The notes: generated by a model from the sequence alone, not told the origin. Positions 17,666 through 28,550 are shown, counted from the first letter of the stretch. The stretch: 64,000 bases of DNA from Rhodopseudomonas pseudopalustris (GCF_900110435.1 NZ_FODT01000016.1:1-64000), one strand, 5' to 3'. Program-made: numbers and translations.

Positions 17666-19459
17666 TTGCTGGATCGCACCGCGCCTGATCAAGACGCCGG
17701 GGACGACGCCCCCGCGCAGGACAACGCCGGGACGCAGGCCCGGCAGTGGCCGCGGCCGCTCGCATGGGTGCGACGCGCCGGGCAGTTCTTCTTTACGCTG
17801 AGCTTCTCCAGCCTGACGCGGCGGATCCTGTCGCTCAACCTCGCCGGCCTGATGGCGCTGTCGGCGAGCATTCTGTATCTGTCGCAGTTCCGCGCCGGAC
17901 TGATCGACGCGCGCGCGCAAAGCCTGTTGGTGCAGGCGGAAATCATCGCCGGCGCGATCGCCGCCTCCGCCACGGTCGAAACCAACACCATCACGGTCGA
18001 TCCGGACCGGCTGCTCGATCTCAAGCCCGGCGAAACCTACGGGCCGCCGGACGAATTCGCGGTGCTGGATTTTCCGATCAATCCCGAGCGCGTCGCGCCG
18101 GTGCTGCGACGGCTGATCTCGCCGACCAAAACGCGGGCGCGGATCTACGACCGCGACGGCGTGTTGATCCTCGACAGTCGCAGCCTGTACGGCCGCGGCG
18201 ATGTGATGCGCTTCGACTTGCCGCCGCCGACCACGGAGAAGCCCGGACTGATCGAGCGTGCGACGATCGCGGTCCGCACCTGGCTGAACCGCGGCGACCT
18301 GCCGCTGTATCGCGAACTCGGGCCGGAGAACGGCAACGGCTATCAGGAAGTCGCCGACTCGCTGAAGGGCCAGAAGAACAGCGTGGTGCGGATCAACGAC
18401 CGCGGCGAAGTGATCGTCTCGGTGGCGGTGCCGGTGCAGCGTTTCCGCGCCATCCACGGCGCGCTGATGCTGTCGACCCAGGGCGACGACATCGACCAGA
18501 TGGTCACCGCCGAGCGGCTCGCGATCCTGAAGATCTTCGGCCTCGCCGCGGTGGTGATGTTCGTGCTGTCGGTGCTGCTGGCCTCGACCATCGCGGGTCC
18601 GGTGCGAAGGCTCGCCGACGCCGCCGAGCGGGTCCGCCGCCGCATCCGCGCCCGCGTCGAGATTCCGGATTTCACCACCCGCCGCGACGAGATCGGGCAT
18701 CTGTCGGGCGCGCTGCGCGAGATGACGGATTCGCTGTACAACCGCATCGAGGCGATCGAGCGCTTCGCCGCCGACGTCTCGCACGAATTGAAGAACCCGC
18801 TGACCTCGCTGCGCTCGGCGGTGGAGACGCTGCCGCTGGCGAAGAACGACAAGAGCCGCGCGCGGCTGCTCGCGGTGATCGAGCACGACGTCAAGCGGCT
18901 CGACCGGCTGATCTCGGACATCTCCGACGCCAGCCGTCTCGACGCCGAATTGCAGCGCCAGGACGCGGCCCCGGTCGATCTGCGCCGGCTGCTGACGACG
19001 CTGACGCTGGTCGCCAACGAGACCCGGCTCGGCAACAACGCCGTGGTCGAGGTCCGTTTCGAGGGACCGGCGAGCGATCCGTTCTCGGTGCCCGGCCATG
19101 ATTCGCGGCTCGGCCAGGTGATCTCCAACCTGCTGTCGAACGCCCAGTCGTTCTCGCACCCCGGCGGCAAGGTCCAGATCGTCTGCCGCCGTCGCAAGAC
19201 CGAGATCGAGATCGTCGTCGACGACGACGGCCCGGGAATCCGCGACGACGCGTTCGAGAAGATCTTCGAGCGCTTCTATACAGACCGGCCGCATCAGGGC
19301 TTCGGCCAGAATTCCGGCCTCGGCTTGTCGATCTCCAAGCAGATCGTCGAGGCTCATGGCGGCAAGATCCGCGCCGAGAACCGGCCCGGCCCGCGCGACG
19401 CCGATGGCGAGCCGACCAGCGCGGGCGCGCGCTTCGTGGTCCGGCTGCCGTCGACATGA
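17666..19459 (+). CDS. chvG: sensor histidine kinase ChvG
   Basis: A 597-residue membrane kinase. A cytoplasmic N-terminus (about 1-50) leads to a first transmembrane helix (ILSLNLAGLMALSASILYL), a large periplasmic sensor domain, a second helix (FGLAAVVMFVLSVLLASTIAGPV), a HAMP segment, HisKA with ADVSHELKNPLTSLRSAVETL, and HATPase with NLLSNA, DDGPGI and GLGLSISKQIVEAHGG. The reading begins at TTG 17666; GTG 17768 is an alternative still upstream of the first helix. The stop overlaps hprK by 4 bp, so transcription and translation are coupled. It is the cognate kinase of ChvI. Confidence 0.93.
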   Translation: MLDRTAPDQDAGDDAPAQDNAGTQARQWPRPLAWVRRAGQFFFTLSFSSLTRRILSLNLAGLMALSASILYLSQFRAGLIDARAQSLLVQAEIIAGAIAASATVETNTITVDPDRLLDLKPGETYGPPDEFAVLDFPINPERVAPVLRRLISPTKTRARIYDRDGVLILDSRSLYGRGDVMRFDLPPPTTEKPGLIERATIAVRTWLNRGDLPLYRELGPENGNGYQEVADSLKGQKNSVVRINDRGEVIVSVAVPVQRFRAIHGALMLSTQGDDIDQMVTAERLAILKIFGLAAVVMFVLSVLLASTIAGPVRRLADAAERVRRRIRARVEIPDFTTRRDEIGHLSGALREMTDSLYNRIEAIERFAADVSHELKNPLTSLRSAVETLPLAKNDKSRARLLAVIEHDVKRLDRLISDISDASRLDAELQRQDAAPVDLRRLLTTLTLVANETRLGNNAVVEVRFEGPASDPFSVPGHDSRLGQVISNLLSNAQSFSHPGGKVQIVCRRRKTEIEIVVDDDGPGIRDDAFEKIFERFYTDRPHQGFGQNSGLGLSISKQIVEAHGGKIRAENRPGPRDADGEPTSAGARFVVRLPST

Positions 19460-19917
19460 GCGCGGCGGGGTCCTCGAGCGTTCACGCCTCCGCCGTCAGG
19501 GTCGGGGATCACGCCGTTCTGATCCGCGGCCCCAGCGGCTCCGGCAAATCCCGCCTCGCTTTCGGGCTGATCGTCGCAGGCCGTACCGGCCAGATCCCAG
19601 ACGCGGAACTGATTGGCGACGATCGTGTCTTTCTCGAACGACGCGACGGCCGGCTCTGGGTTCGCCCGGCGCCGGAGCTGGCGGGGATGATCGAAGTCCG
19701 CGGACTGGGGATTCGCCGCTGTCCGAACGCGCCGGAGGCCGTCATCGGCTTGATCGTCGACCTCGCTGCGGACGATGCCTCACGGCTTCCGGAAGCGGCC
19801 GCGATGCAGATTCGGATCGAGGGTGTCGAATTGCCGCGGGTGCCGGTTGCAGCGGAGTTCGATCCGCTACCTTTGGTGGTAGCGGCGCTGACCACAATTG
19901 ACGCAGTTGGCGCGTAG
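19456..19917 (+). CDS. hprK: short HPr kinase/phosphorylase (C-terminal domain only)
   Basis: 153 residues, about half the length of Gram-positive HprK, because the N-terminal domain is absent; this short form is normal in alphaproteobacteria. The Walker A loop GPSGSGKS is at residues 25-32, ELIGDDRVFLER holds the conserved Asp pair, and MIEVRGLGI matches the HprK signature. It would phosphorylate HPr (20512-20847) on Ser68. It overlaps chvG by ATGA and is separated from the EIIA gene by about 196 bp. Not a degraded gene. Confidence 0.9.
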   Translation: MSAAGSSSVHASAVRVGDHAVLIRGPSGSGKSRLAFGLIVAGRTGQIPDAELIGDDRVFLERRDGRLWVRPAPELAGMIEVRGLGIRRCPNAPEAVIGLIVDLAADDASRLPEAAAMQIRIEGVELPRVPVAAEFDPLPLVVAALTTIDAVGA

Positions 19918-20113
19918 CCACAGTTGGACGATTGTCGGAAGGAATTTGGTAACCATATGAGCCACACTATCGTCACTGAATAGACCCGCCTCGGTTCCCG
20001 ATTTGACCTCGTCATTGAGGAAGAATCGTGAGGACCCCCTTGCGTAGGGGCTCTGGATGGTCAAAGTGACCCGTTCGCGCGGCGCACCAAGAAGCGCCCG
20101 CGAGGAGTTTCCG

Positions 20114-20515
20114 ATGATTGGTCTGGTACTTGTGACCCACGGGCGCCTTGCCGACGAGTTCAAGGCAGCGCTGGAACACGTGATGGGCCCACAAAAGCAA
20201 ATCGAAGCCGTCACGATCGGCGCCGAGGATGACGCCGACTTGTGTCGTAGCGACATCATCGAGGCGGTGAATCGCGTCGACAGCGGCGATGGTGTGGCAA
20301 TTCTGACGGACATGTTCGGCGGAACGCCGTCGAACCTCGCGATCTCCTGCATGAGCCGACCGAAGGTCGAAGTGCTCGCCGGCATCAACCTGCCGATGCT
20401 GGTGAAGCTCGCCAAGGTCCGTGAGGAACGCGCTTTGCCCGATGCGATCGCTCTGGCCCAGGAGGCCGGGCGCAAATACGTCACCATCGCCAGCCGGGTG
20501 TTGGCCGGAAAATGA
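20114..20515 (+). CDS. PTS EIIA component, mannose family
   Basis: 133 residues from ATG 20114 (GAGGAG upstream). The phosphorylatable His9 is in LVTHG, and the family's TDMFGGTPSNLA and GINLPML segments are clear. No sugar-specific EIIB or EIIC gene is nearby, so this is a regulatory PTS protein receiving phosphate from HPr. The gene overlaps the HPr gene by 4 bp. In related bacteria this EIIA-Man/HPr/HprK set modulates carbon and polymer metabolism and interacts with ChvG. An in-frame upstream start at 20057 is unlikely. Confidence 0.93.
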   Translation: MIGLVLVTHGRLADEFKAALEHVMGPQKQIEAVTIGAEDDADLCRSDIIEAVNRVDSGDGVAILTDMFGGTPSNLAISCMSRPKVEVLAGINLPMLVKLAKVREERALPDAIALAQEAGRKYVTIASRVLAGK

Positions 20516-20847
20516 CCGCAGACGCATCCCAGACCGCACCGGGCGGACAGCCCGACACCGCTTCCGGCGCCTCCGGGAAGATTTCCCGCGAGATACCGGT
20601 CATCAACAAGCGCGGCCTGCATGCGCGAGCCTCCGCAAAATTCGTGCAGATGGCGGAGAAGTTCCACGCCGAGGTCACGGTGACGCGGAACGGCGAAACC
20701 GTCGGCGGCACCTCGATCATGGGCCTGATGATGCTGGCCGCCGGTATCGGCACCACCGTCACCGTCTCGGCGAGCGGACCGGAGGCCAGGGAGGCGCTCG
20801 ACGCGCTGACCGAGCTGATGGGCAGCAAGTTCGGCGAAGAAGAATAA
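20512..20847 (+). CDS. HPr phosphocarrier protein (NPr-like)
   Basis: 111 residues: an HPr domain with an extra N-terminal tail of about 23 residues. The catalytic His37 lies in KRGLHARASA, and the regulatory serine target of HprK is Ser68 in GGTSIMGLMMLAAG. It overlaps the EIIA gene by ATGA and shares its operon. It is expected to take phosphate from EI-Ntr (PtsP, not in the window) and pass it to EIIA. The extended tail may reflect start choice, but no later start has a good ribosome-binding site. Confidence 0.94.
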   Translation: MTADASQTAPGGQPDTASGASGKISREIPVINKRGLHARASAKFVQMAEKFHAEVTVTRNGETVGGTSIMGLMMLAAGIGTTVTVSASGPEAREALDALTELMGSKFGEEE

Positions 20848-20903
20848 CCCTCAGGCGTCAATATCACTCAGGCAAGGTCGCGTTCCGCGCCTCGCGATGA
20901 CGC

Positions 20904-22445
20904 CTACTTTGCGGCGCCCGTCGCCGGCGGCGGCACCAGCAGAAACACGTCCCGCACCGTGCCGCCCGCGATCCCGAACAGCGGCCGGCTGAGCCACACC
21001 TTGCTGCGCAGGATCTGCGGCTGACCCGCGACGATCTGCTCGGCGGTCGCCAGACACGTCTGATCCGTCGCCGAGCACACCAGCACCGCGCCGCGCGCGG
21101 TGGCTTCCGCCTTCAGCACCGCCAGATCGGCCGTCTCGAACGCGCGCGTGTCGGTGCGCAGATAATAGGCGGTGTTCTCCGCCAGCACCATTTCGCCCGC
21201 GACCAGCGCGATCGGCTTGTCGCTGTGCCGCTGCCAGGTCCGCGCGATATCGTCGGCCAGCAATGACGCGTATTCGAACGGCTCGGGCGCGCTGGTGGTG
21301 TGGATCGCCACCGCCACGCCGGGCGCCGCGGCAAGGATCGCCAGCGCCAGCGCCGCCGCGCCGATCAGCATCCGCCGCAGCGCCGCGCGGCCGACCTCGA
21401 TCAGCGGCGACGACAGCAGCACGATCGGCAGCAGCGTCCACGCCGGCATCGTCCACAGCGGCACGATGCGGATGCCGCTGGCCAGCGCCACCGGCGCGGG
21501 CGCCACGATCATCAGAAACTGGATCGTGACGATCAGCCGGCGCTGCGGATCGGCCGGCCAGGCGCTGTCGATCAGCGCCGCCCGCGACGGCCGCAGCAGC
21601 GCCCAGGTCGCGACCAGCGCCAGCGCCGCATAGCCGAGGCAGCCGGCGAGATAGCGCAGCGTGTCGAGCGCATTGTTCGCGGAACCGTCCGATTCCCGCG
21701 CGGCGGCGTAGGCGAAGGTCGGGAAGTGGTGATCGACCAGCCAAACCAGATGCGGCGCCAGCACCAGCGCGCCGGCCACGATCATCATCCACGGCGCCGG
21801 TGAGCCGAAGAACCGCGCGCGCCGCGGGTCGAGCAGCGCGCCGAGCCCGAGCGCGCCGATCAGCACCGCCGACCAGTATTTGCCGAGCATCGAACAGCCG
21901 GCGAACACCCCGGCCAGCGCCGGCCACAGCAGGCTGCGCTGTTCGAAGGCGCGCAGGAAACAATGGATGGTCAGCGCCCACAGCGGCAGCAGCACCGCGT
22001 TGGCGTTGTATTTCAGCGCGATGAAATTGAAGAACGGGATCAGCGTCAGCAACGCCAGCCCGAACAGCGCCTTCTCGGCCACGATATAACGCCGCATCGT
22101 CCGCCAGGCGATATACAGCGTGACCGCGATGTTGACGGTCGCCAGCAAATGGAACGTCAGGTCCGAGACCGGGACCACGCTGAACCAGGCGCGGGTGACG
22201 AAGGCCGAGAACGGCGGGTGCTTGTCGTAGCCGAACGCCAGATTCCGCGACCAGCCGTACAGCTCGGTGACGTCGGCGTGCAGGTCGCGCGGCCAGGTGG
22301 CGATGGTCCGGTAGGCGGTCCAGATCGCCGCATAGGCCGCCAGCGACAGGACGACGGTACGCTCCTGCCGCTTGGGATCGAGCAATGCGTCGATCCAGCG
22401 CTCGATCAGCGACAGGCGGGTGCGGGAAGTGGCGATCGAAGTCAT
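20904..22445 (-). CDS. ArnT/PMT-like membrane glycosyltransferase (GT39/GT83 type)
   Basis: A 513-residue polytopic protein with about ten hydrophobic segments. The first periplasmic loop carries [21 protein letters not shown], the acidic/His/Pro region typical of lipid-linked sugar transferases such as ArnT and dolichyl-P-mannose-type enzymes. A soluble C-terminal domain ends the protein. It would move a sugar from undecaprenyl phosphate to an envelope acceptor; donor and acceptor are unknown. ATG 22445 is chosen; the frame is open to 22514. It is divergent from lepA and convergent with the HPr gene. Confidence 0.85.
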
Positions 22446-22588
22446 CCGGACCCTGGGTTCGAGACGTACCCGGCGGACATCTACCGGTTCGGCCGGCCCC
22501 GTCAAGCATGCCAAAAGCGGCGGTTTTTCGGGCGGTTGTGGCCGCTGATCGCCTTGCCGGGCGCAACCGCCGATGCTATCCCGCGACC

Positions 22589-24400
<1,812 letters not shown>

Positions 24401-24437
24401 GGGGGCGCCTGACTGAGGTTTTCCCGCGGAGATCAGC

Positions 24438-24701
24438 ATGGCCGCGACCAAGCCTCTGACCTTCACGAAACATGCTCAAGATGCCATCCTTGAGCGGAAG
24501 CTCGAACTCGGCTGGATCGACAGGACGGTTCGCGAGCCGGACTGGTCCCATCCCGATCCGGTGCGAACCGGTGTCGAGCGCCGATTTCGCGCCATTCCGG
24601 AATTCGGCGGACGCATTCTTCGCGTTGCGTGCTTGGAAAACGCCGATGAAATTCGTATCTTGACGGTATTCTTCGATCGAGATGCACGAGGCCCGACATG
24701 A
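24438..24701 (+). CDS. DUF4258 domain protein (possible toxin of a pair)
   Basis: 87 residues. The pattern LTFTKHAQDAILERKLELGWI, PVRTGVERRF and ILRVACLENADEIRILTVFFDR fits the DUF4258 family, small RNase/RelE-like proteins often paired with DUF2283 partners. The next gene overlaps it by 4 bp (ATGA at 24698). A toxin-antitoxin role has been proposed for such pairs but is not established, and no degradation signature is visible. It lies 37 bp after lepA. Confidence 0.8.
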   Translation: MAATKPLTFTKHAQDAILERKLELGWIDRTVREPDWSHPDPVRTGVERRFRAIPEFGGRILRVACLENADEIRILTVFFDRDARGPT

Positions 24702-24892
24702 GCCCGATCGTTAAGTATCAGGCCGCCGACAACGCCGCCTATATCCGACTGTCGGGAGGCGACATTCTTGAAAGCGCCGAGGTCGCACCGAACGTGGTGT
24801 TCGATTACGATGCCGATGGTCGCATCGTCGGCATCGAACTACTCGACGCCCGGGCGCAATTGTCCGCCGAGCTTCTCGTGGACGCTGCGTAG
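24698..24892 (+). CDS. DUF2283 domain protein
   Basis: 64 residues showing the DUF2283 pattern: KYQAADNAAYIRLSGG, then NVVFDYDADGRIVGIELLDA. The family is a short beta-rich fold with D-x-D-x-x-G-x-I-V-G-I-E-x-L. It is translationally coupled to the DUF4258 gene (ATGA overlap). Its function is unknown; it is the presumed partner or antidote of the upstream protein. Confidence 0.85.
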   Translation: MSPIVKYQAADNAAYIRLSGGDILESAEVAPNVVFDYDADGRIVGIELLDARAQLSAELLVDAA

Positions 24893-25339
24893 CCAGAAGG
24901 CATCCTCAAGCCGCCGCCCGCCATCATCTTTGTGCCCGAGAAGCTCGGCGACACCAAGACGTTGATCCCGGCGTGCCCGATGGTGTCCGATCTCCCGGAG
25001 TTCAGACGCACCCCGCCGCTGCCCTGGCACTGTTGCTCGGGCCGGCCCGCTGGAGCCCCATCGAGTCACCGCGCGCTCGCGGAATTGCGGTTCCGCTCTC
25101 CCGCTCCCAGCCCGGCAACGACCCATCCCCCGCGTGCAGGTCCCCACTGCCGAACGACTTCACGGCTCGGGTCCCCGCTTGCGCCGGGCCGCTCCCGCCC
25201 CGCCGCGCCGAATTGCCGCTGTAAACGCTTGGAGTGTTTGCGTCAGATCACGCCTTGCGGGCGCGATCGGCTGCACAATCGACGATCAACCATGGACGAG
25301 CCCGGCCGGTGCGCCCGCACGCCGGCGACGATCGACAGC
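24893..25339. other. intergenic region before aceK
   Basis: This 447-bp region is open in the aceK frame, but its translation is proline/arginine-rich and low-complexity, unlike the protein that follows. No hairpin terminator, promoter or repeat could be identified with confidence. Confidence 0.5.
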
Positions 25340-27160
25340 ATGACCACGCCCCACCAGCCTCTCAGCGCCTCCGACCTCGAAGCCGCCACCCGGATCGCCG
25401 AGCCGGATTTCGAGCTGCTCGACGCGCTGATCCGCACCGACGATCCGGACGATCAGGCCCACACGCTGGCGCGCGTGGCACTGTCGGCGTTCGACAATTA
25501 CTACGCGGTGTCGCGGCGGATTCCGGCGCTCGCCAAGGCGGCGTTCTATGCGCGCGACTGGCCGGCGACGGTGCGGCTGTCGAAGATCCGGATCGGGCTC
25601 TACACCGCCTGCATCGATCAGCTGGTGCCGCTGCTGAAAGCCGGGCTGCCGGAACTCGCCAATGACGAGAAGGTCTGGGTGCGCGCCGAGGCCGAGTTGC
25701 TGGCGGCGATCGCCGGCCGCTACGAGGCCGATTTCGCCTTCGCCTTCTGGCAGTCGCTGCGCCGCAAGCTGGTCAGCGACGAGTGGCGGCCGGTGTCCTA
25801 TGATACCGGCCCGGCGGCGCGACCGCCGGCCGCGATCGCCGCGGTGGTCAGGACCATCGCCGCCACGCTGCCGATCCAGCCGGAGGTGATCCGCAATGTG
25901 CTCGACGCCGCGGGCTTCACCGGCCCGTGGCGTGATCTCGACGGCGACGCAGCGCTGGCCGCCGCCGCGATCGAGGCGGCGCTGGAGCCGCTCAGCCCGC
26001 GTGCGGGCGAAACCGCGAAGATCGAGATCGCCGAGTCCGGCTTCTTCCGCAATCGCGGCGCCTGCCTGGTCGGGCGGATCAGGCTGCGCGACCGCGGCGA
26101 CATGCCGCCGCGCAACATCCCGTTGCTGGTCGCGCTGCTCAACGAGGACGACGGCCTCGTCGTCGACGCTGTGCTGTGCGACAGCGACGAGCTGCAATTC
26201 GCGTTCTCATCGACACTGGCGAATTATCACGCCACCAATCCGCGCTATCACGAGCTGGCGCGGCTGCTGCACGAGCTGATGCCGAAGCGGCCGCTCGGCA
26301 CGCAATATTCCTGCATCGGCTTCCATCACCTCGGCAAGGTCGCGGTGATGAACGAGATCCTCACCGAGCATCGCAGGAGCAAGGAAAAGCTCGCCACCGC
26401 GCCGGGCTTCAAGGGCACGGTCGCGATCGCGTTCACGATGCCGTGCTCCGCCTATGTGCTGAAGATCATCCGCGACCATCCGACCGACGACTACAAGTTC
26501 GATTATTTCGACGGGCTGGACGCGGTGCTGCGCAAGTACAATCTGGTGCACGAGATCGACCGCGCCGGCTCGATGCTCGACAACATCATCTATTCCAACG
26601 TCAAGCTGGCCCGCACGATGTTCGCGCCAGATCTGCTCGACGAGTTGCTCGAGGCCGGCATCGGCACCGTGACGCTGGAGCGCGACGCGCTGGTGTTCCG
26701 GCATCTGATCGTGCAGATCAAGTTGACTCCGCTGCCGCTTTATCTCACCACGGCTGCGGCCGCCGACGCCCGCGCCGCGGTGATCAATCTCGGCGACTGC
26801 ATCAAGAACAACGCCGCCGCCGACATCTTCAACAAGGACCTCGACGGCCGTAACTACGGCGTCAGCCGGATCCGCAAAGTGTATCTGTTCGACTACGACG
26901 CGGTCGAGCAGCTGACCGAGGTCAAGGTCCGCAGCACCCCGCCGATGCCGCGCGCGGAGGATGAGGACGGCGTGGTGTTCCGCCCGGCGCAGATGCTGGA
27001 GGGGCTGCGGATCGACGATCCCGGCCTGCGCCGTGCCTTCCGCGACGCCCATCCCGAGCTGATGCAGCCGGACTATTGGGAGGGCATGCAGCACGCGCTG
27101 CGCGCCGGCAAAGTGCCGAAAGTGATGAACTACCCGACGTCGCGCCGACTGCGACGATAG
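25340..27160 (+). CDS. aceK: isocitrate dehydrogenase kinase/phosphatase
   Basis: A 606-residue protein with AceK hallmarks. They include FKGTVAIAFTMPCSAYVLKIIRD (the kinase ATP-grip region, with Lys in VLKIIRD), VHEIDRAGSMLDN, VIRHL-like VFRHLIVQIKLTPLPLYL, NNAAADIFNKDLDGRNYGVSR, and KVYLFDYDAVEQLTEVKVR followed by PDYWEGMQ. It reversibly phosphorylates isocitrate dehydrogenase to divert carbon into the glyoxylate shunt, which suits growth on acetate or fatty acids. ATG 25340 is used; ATG 25292 in frame is possible. It stands alone, not beside aceA/aceB as in enteric bacteria. Confidence 0.93.
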   Translation: MTTPHQPLSASDLEAATRIAEPDFELLDALIRTDDPDDQAHTLARVALSAFDNYYAVSRRIPALAKAAFYARDWPATVRLSKIRIGLYTACIDQLVPLLKAGLPELANDEKVWVRAEAELLAAIAGRYEADFAFAFWQSLRRKLVSDEWRPVSYDTGPAARPPAAIAAVVRTIAATLPIQPEVIRNVLDAAGFTGPWRDLDGDAALAAAAIEAALEPLSPRAGETAKIEIAESGFFRNRGACLVGRIRLRDRGDMPPRNIPLLVALLNEDDGLVVDAVLCDSDELQFAFSSTLANYHATNPRYHELARLLHELMPKRPLGTQYSCIGFHHLGKVAVMNEILTEHRRSKEKLATAPGFKGTVAIAFTMPCSAYVLKIIRDHPTDDYKFDYFDGLDAVLRKYNLVHEIDRAGSMLDNIIYSNVKLARTMFAPDLLDELLEAGIGTVTLERDALVFRHLIVQIKLTPLPLYLTTAAAADARAAVINLGDCIKNNAAADIFNKDLDGRNYGVSRIRKVYLFDYDAVEQLTEVKVRSTPPMPRAEDEDGVVFRPAQMLEGLRIDDPGLRRAFRDAHPELMQPDYWEGMQHALRAGKVPKVMNYPTSRRLRR

Positions 27161-27394
27161 CGCGGCAGGAAGCGTCGTCCCGCGATGCGCCCGCTCCCAC
27201 GCTTCGAAGCGTCATCCGGAGGTGCGCGCCCTTGCGCCTCGAAGGATGGGCGACGCGTGCCTTCGGCCGATCCCGCGCGAGGCCACGCCAGCGCGCGAGC
27301 GACGCGCTCGCATTCGCTGCCGGCTCGGCGGCCTGCCCTTGCCGAACGCGGCCATCGTCTCTACCTGTCGGAAGGTTTTTCTGAGGACGCCGCC

Positions 27395-28144
27395 ATGCTC
27401 GACGCCGCCATCAAGGCGCTGACCCAAATTCTGTCGCCGCCGATGCGCTCCATCCTGTGGCGCTCGATCGGCTTTGCGCTGGCGCTGATCGCGGTGGCCG
27501 CGATCGGTCTGCAACGGCTGCTGAGCTGGCTCGCCAACTCCAGCGAACTCTGGGCCGAAGCGGCGCTCGGCGGCTTCCAGACCCCGCTCAATATCCTGTC
27601 CTGGGTGTTCTCGATCGCCGCCGGTCTCGGCATCGTGGTCGGCGCGGTATTCCTGATGCCGGCGGTCACCTCGCTGGTCGCGGGCATCTTCGTCGACGAG
27701 GCGGCCGAGCACGTCGAGCGCGAATATTATCCGAGCGACCAGTCCGGCGTCGCGCTGCCGGTCGGCATCGCGATGATCGAAACCGTCAAGACCGCGCTGC
27801 TGACCATCCTGGTTTATCTGGTCGCGCTGCCCTTCCTGTTCTTCGCCGGCGCCGGCGTCATCGTGTTCTTCGTCGCCACCGGCTGGCTGCTCGGCCGGGA
27901 GTATTTCGAACTGGCCGCGATGCGCTTCCGTCCCGCCGCCGACGCCAAGGCGATGCGGCGCGACAACGCCACCACGGTGTTCATCGGCGGGCTGATCATC
28001 GCCGCCTTCGTGTCGATCCCGATCGTCAATCTGGCGACGCCGTTGTTCGGCATGGCCTTCATGGTGCATCTGCACAAACGGCTGTCCGGCTCGCGCCCCG
28101 AACGGATCGCACCGGATCGGCGCGACCGCATCGACGCTCGCTGA
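27395..28144 (+). CDS. EI24/CysZ-like integral membrane protein
   Basis: 249 residues with four to five hydrophobic segments, including GFALALIAVAAIGLQRLL and LLTILVYLVALPFLFFAGAGVIVFFVATGWLLGREYFELAAMR. The latter is the classical EI24/CysZ domain core with a G-R-E-Y-F-E-L-A-A-M-R end. CysZ family members carry sulfate; many alphaproteobacterial EI24 proteins have no assigned substrate. ATG 27395 is preceded by GAGGACG. The sequence between aceK and this gene contains short GTCATCC-type repeat fragments. Confidence 0.85.
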   Translation: MLDAAIKALTQILSPPMRSILWRSIGFALALIAVAAIGLQRLLSWLANSSELWAEAALGGFQTPLNILSWVFSIAAGLGIVVGAVFLMPAVTSLVAGIFVDEAAEHVEREYYPSDQSGVALPVGIAMIETVKTALLTILVYLVALPFLFFAGAGVIVFFVATGWLLGREYFELAAMRFRPAADAKAMRRDNATTVFIGGLIIAAFVSIPIVNLATPLFGMAFMVHLHKRLSGSRPERIAPDRRDRIDAR

Positions 28145-28170
28145 CGACGTCGGGCGCGCCGCATCCTCGC

Positions 28171-28258
28171 CATCAAGCCCGGACCTGATCCGGGCATCCA
28201 TTTTCTTCGCGACGTCGACGGATTGCCGGATCAAGTCCGGCAATCCGGAGGCTGTCAC
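28171..28258. repeat. GTCAT-type intergenic palindromic repeat (family B)
   Basis: Two nested palindromes, CCCGGACCTGATCCGGG and TTGCCGGATCAAGTCCGGCAA, lie between GCCATCAAG and CTGTCAC ends. The general layout matches other copies at 29866, 40170, 48159, 59378 and 62547. Confidence 0.6.
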
Positions 28259-28365
28259 TCCGTGCGATCGTGGCGTCGCCAACGGCGCCTGACCGCCTGG
28301 GCGACTTCCTGCGCCGCGCCGCCGACGATCATCAGCAGGAAATTCGCGAAATGGGATATTTTCAT
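28255..28365 (-). CDS. possible small protein, 36 residues
   Basis: The frame ATG (28365) to TGA (28255) encodes a short hydrophobic N-terminus (MKISHFANFLLMIVGGAAQ) and an arginine-rich end (VRRRWRRHDRT). A GGGAG lies 8 bases before the ATG, which is unusual for a chance frame. It would be transcribed away from bchO, from the region containing the PpsR-type motifs. No family is recognised. Its stop lies inside a repeat, which weakens the case. Confidence 0.4.
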   Translation of the reverse strand: MKISHFANFLLMIVGGAAQEVAQAVRRRWRRHDRTE

Positions 28366-28532
28366 CGGATCACTCCCTTTCGTGGCGAGCCGGCCGCAAT
28401 TCGCGCGACGACCGTTCCATTCAGCTCACCCCGCAGTTGTTAGTTGCAGCCGGGCTCTCCTCTTCAACCAAATATGGAGCGATTCTCCGCGCCGAGAACA
28501 GAAATGCGCAGAACCGCCGACGATTTCACGCT

Positions 28533-28550
28533 TGTCGCGACGCGCTGACA
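28533..28550. promoter_or_regulatory. candidate PpsR/CrtJ site 1 (TGT-N12-ACA)
   Basis: TGTCGCGACGCGCTGACA matches the TGT-N12-ACA consensus exactly and is identical at 15 of 18 positions to a second copy 66 bp downstream. It lies upstream of bchO, as expected for redox/light repression of photosynthesis genes. Confidence 0.65.

Noticed and set aside
17636-19357. Open frame of 573 codons antisense to chvG
   Set aside because: It covers the intact histidine kinase and its translation has no recognisable motif.
19456-19917. HprK as a truncated pseudogene
   Set aside because: The short form without the N-terminal domain is standard in alphaproteobacteria, and the Walker and HprK signature motifs are intact.
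24932-25339. N-terminal extension of AceK
   Set aside because: The frame is open for 136 extra codons but the translation is Pro/Arg/Cys-rich and unlike any AceK; the start at 25340 fits the family length.
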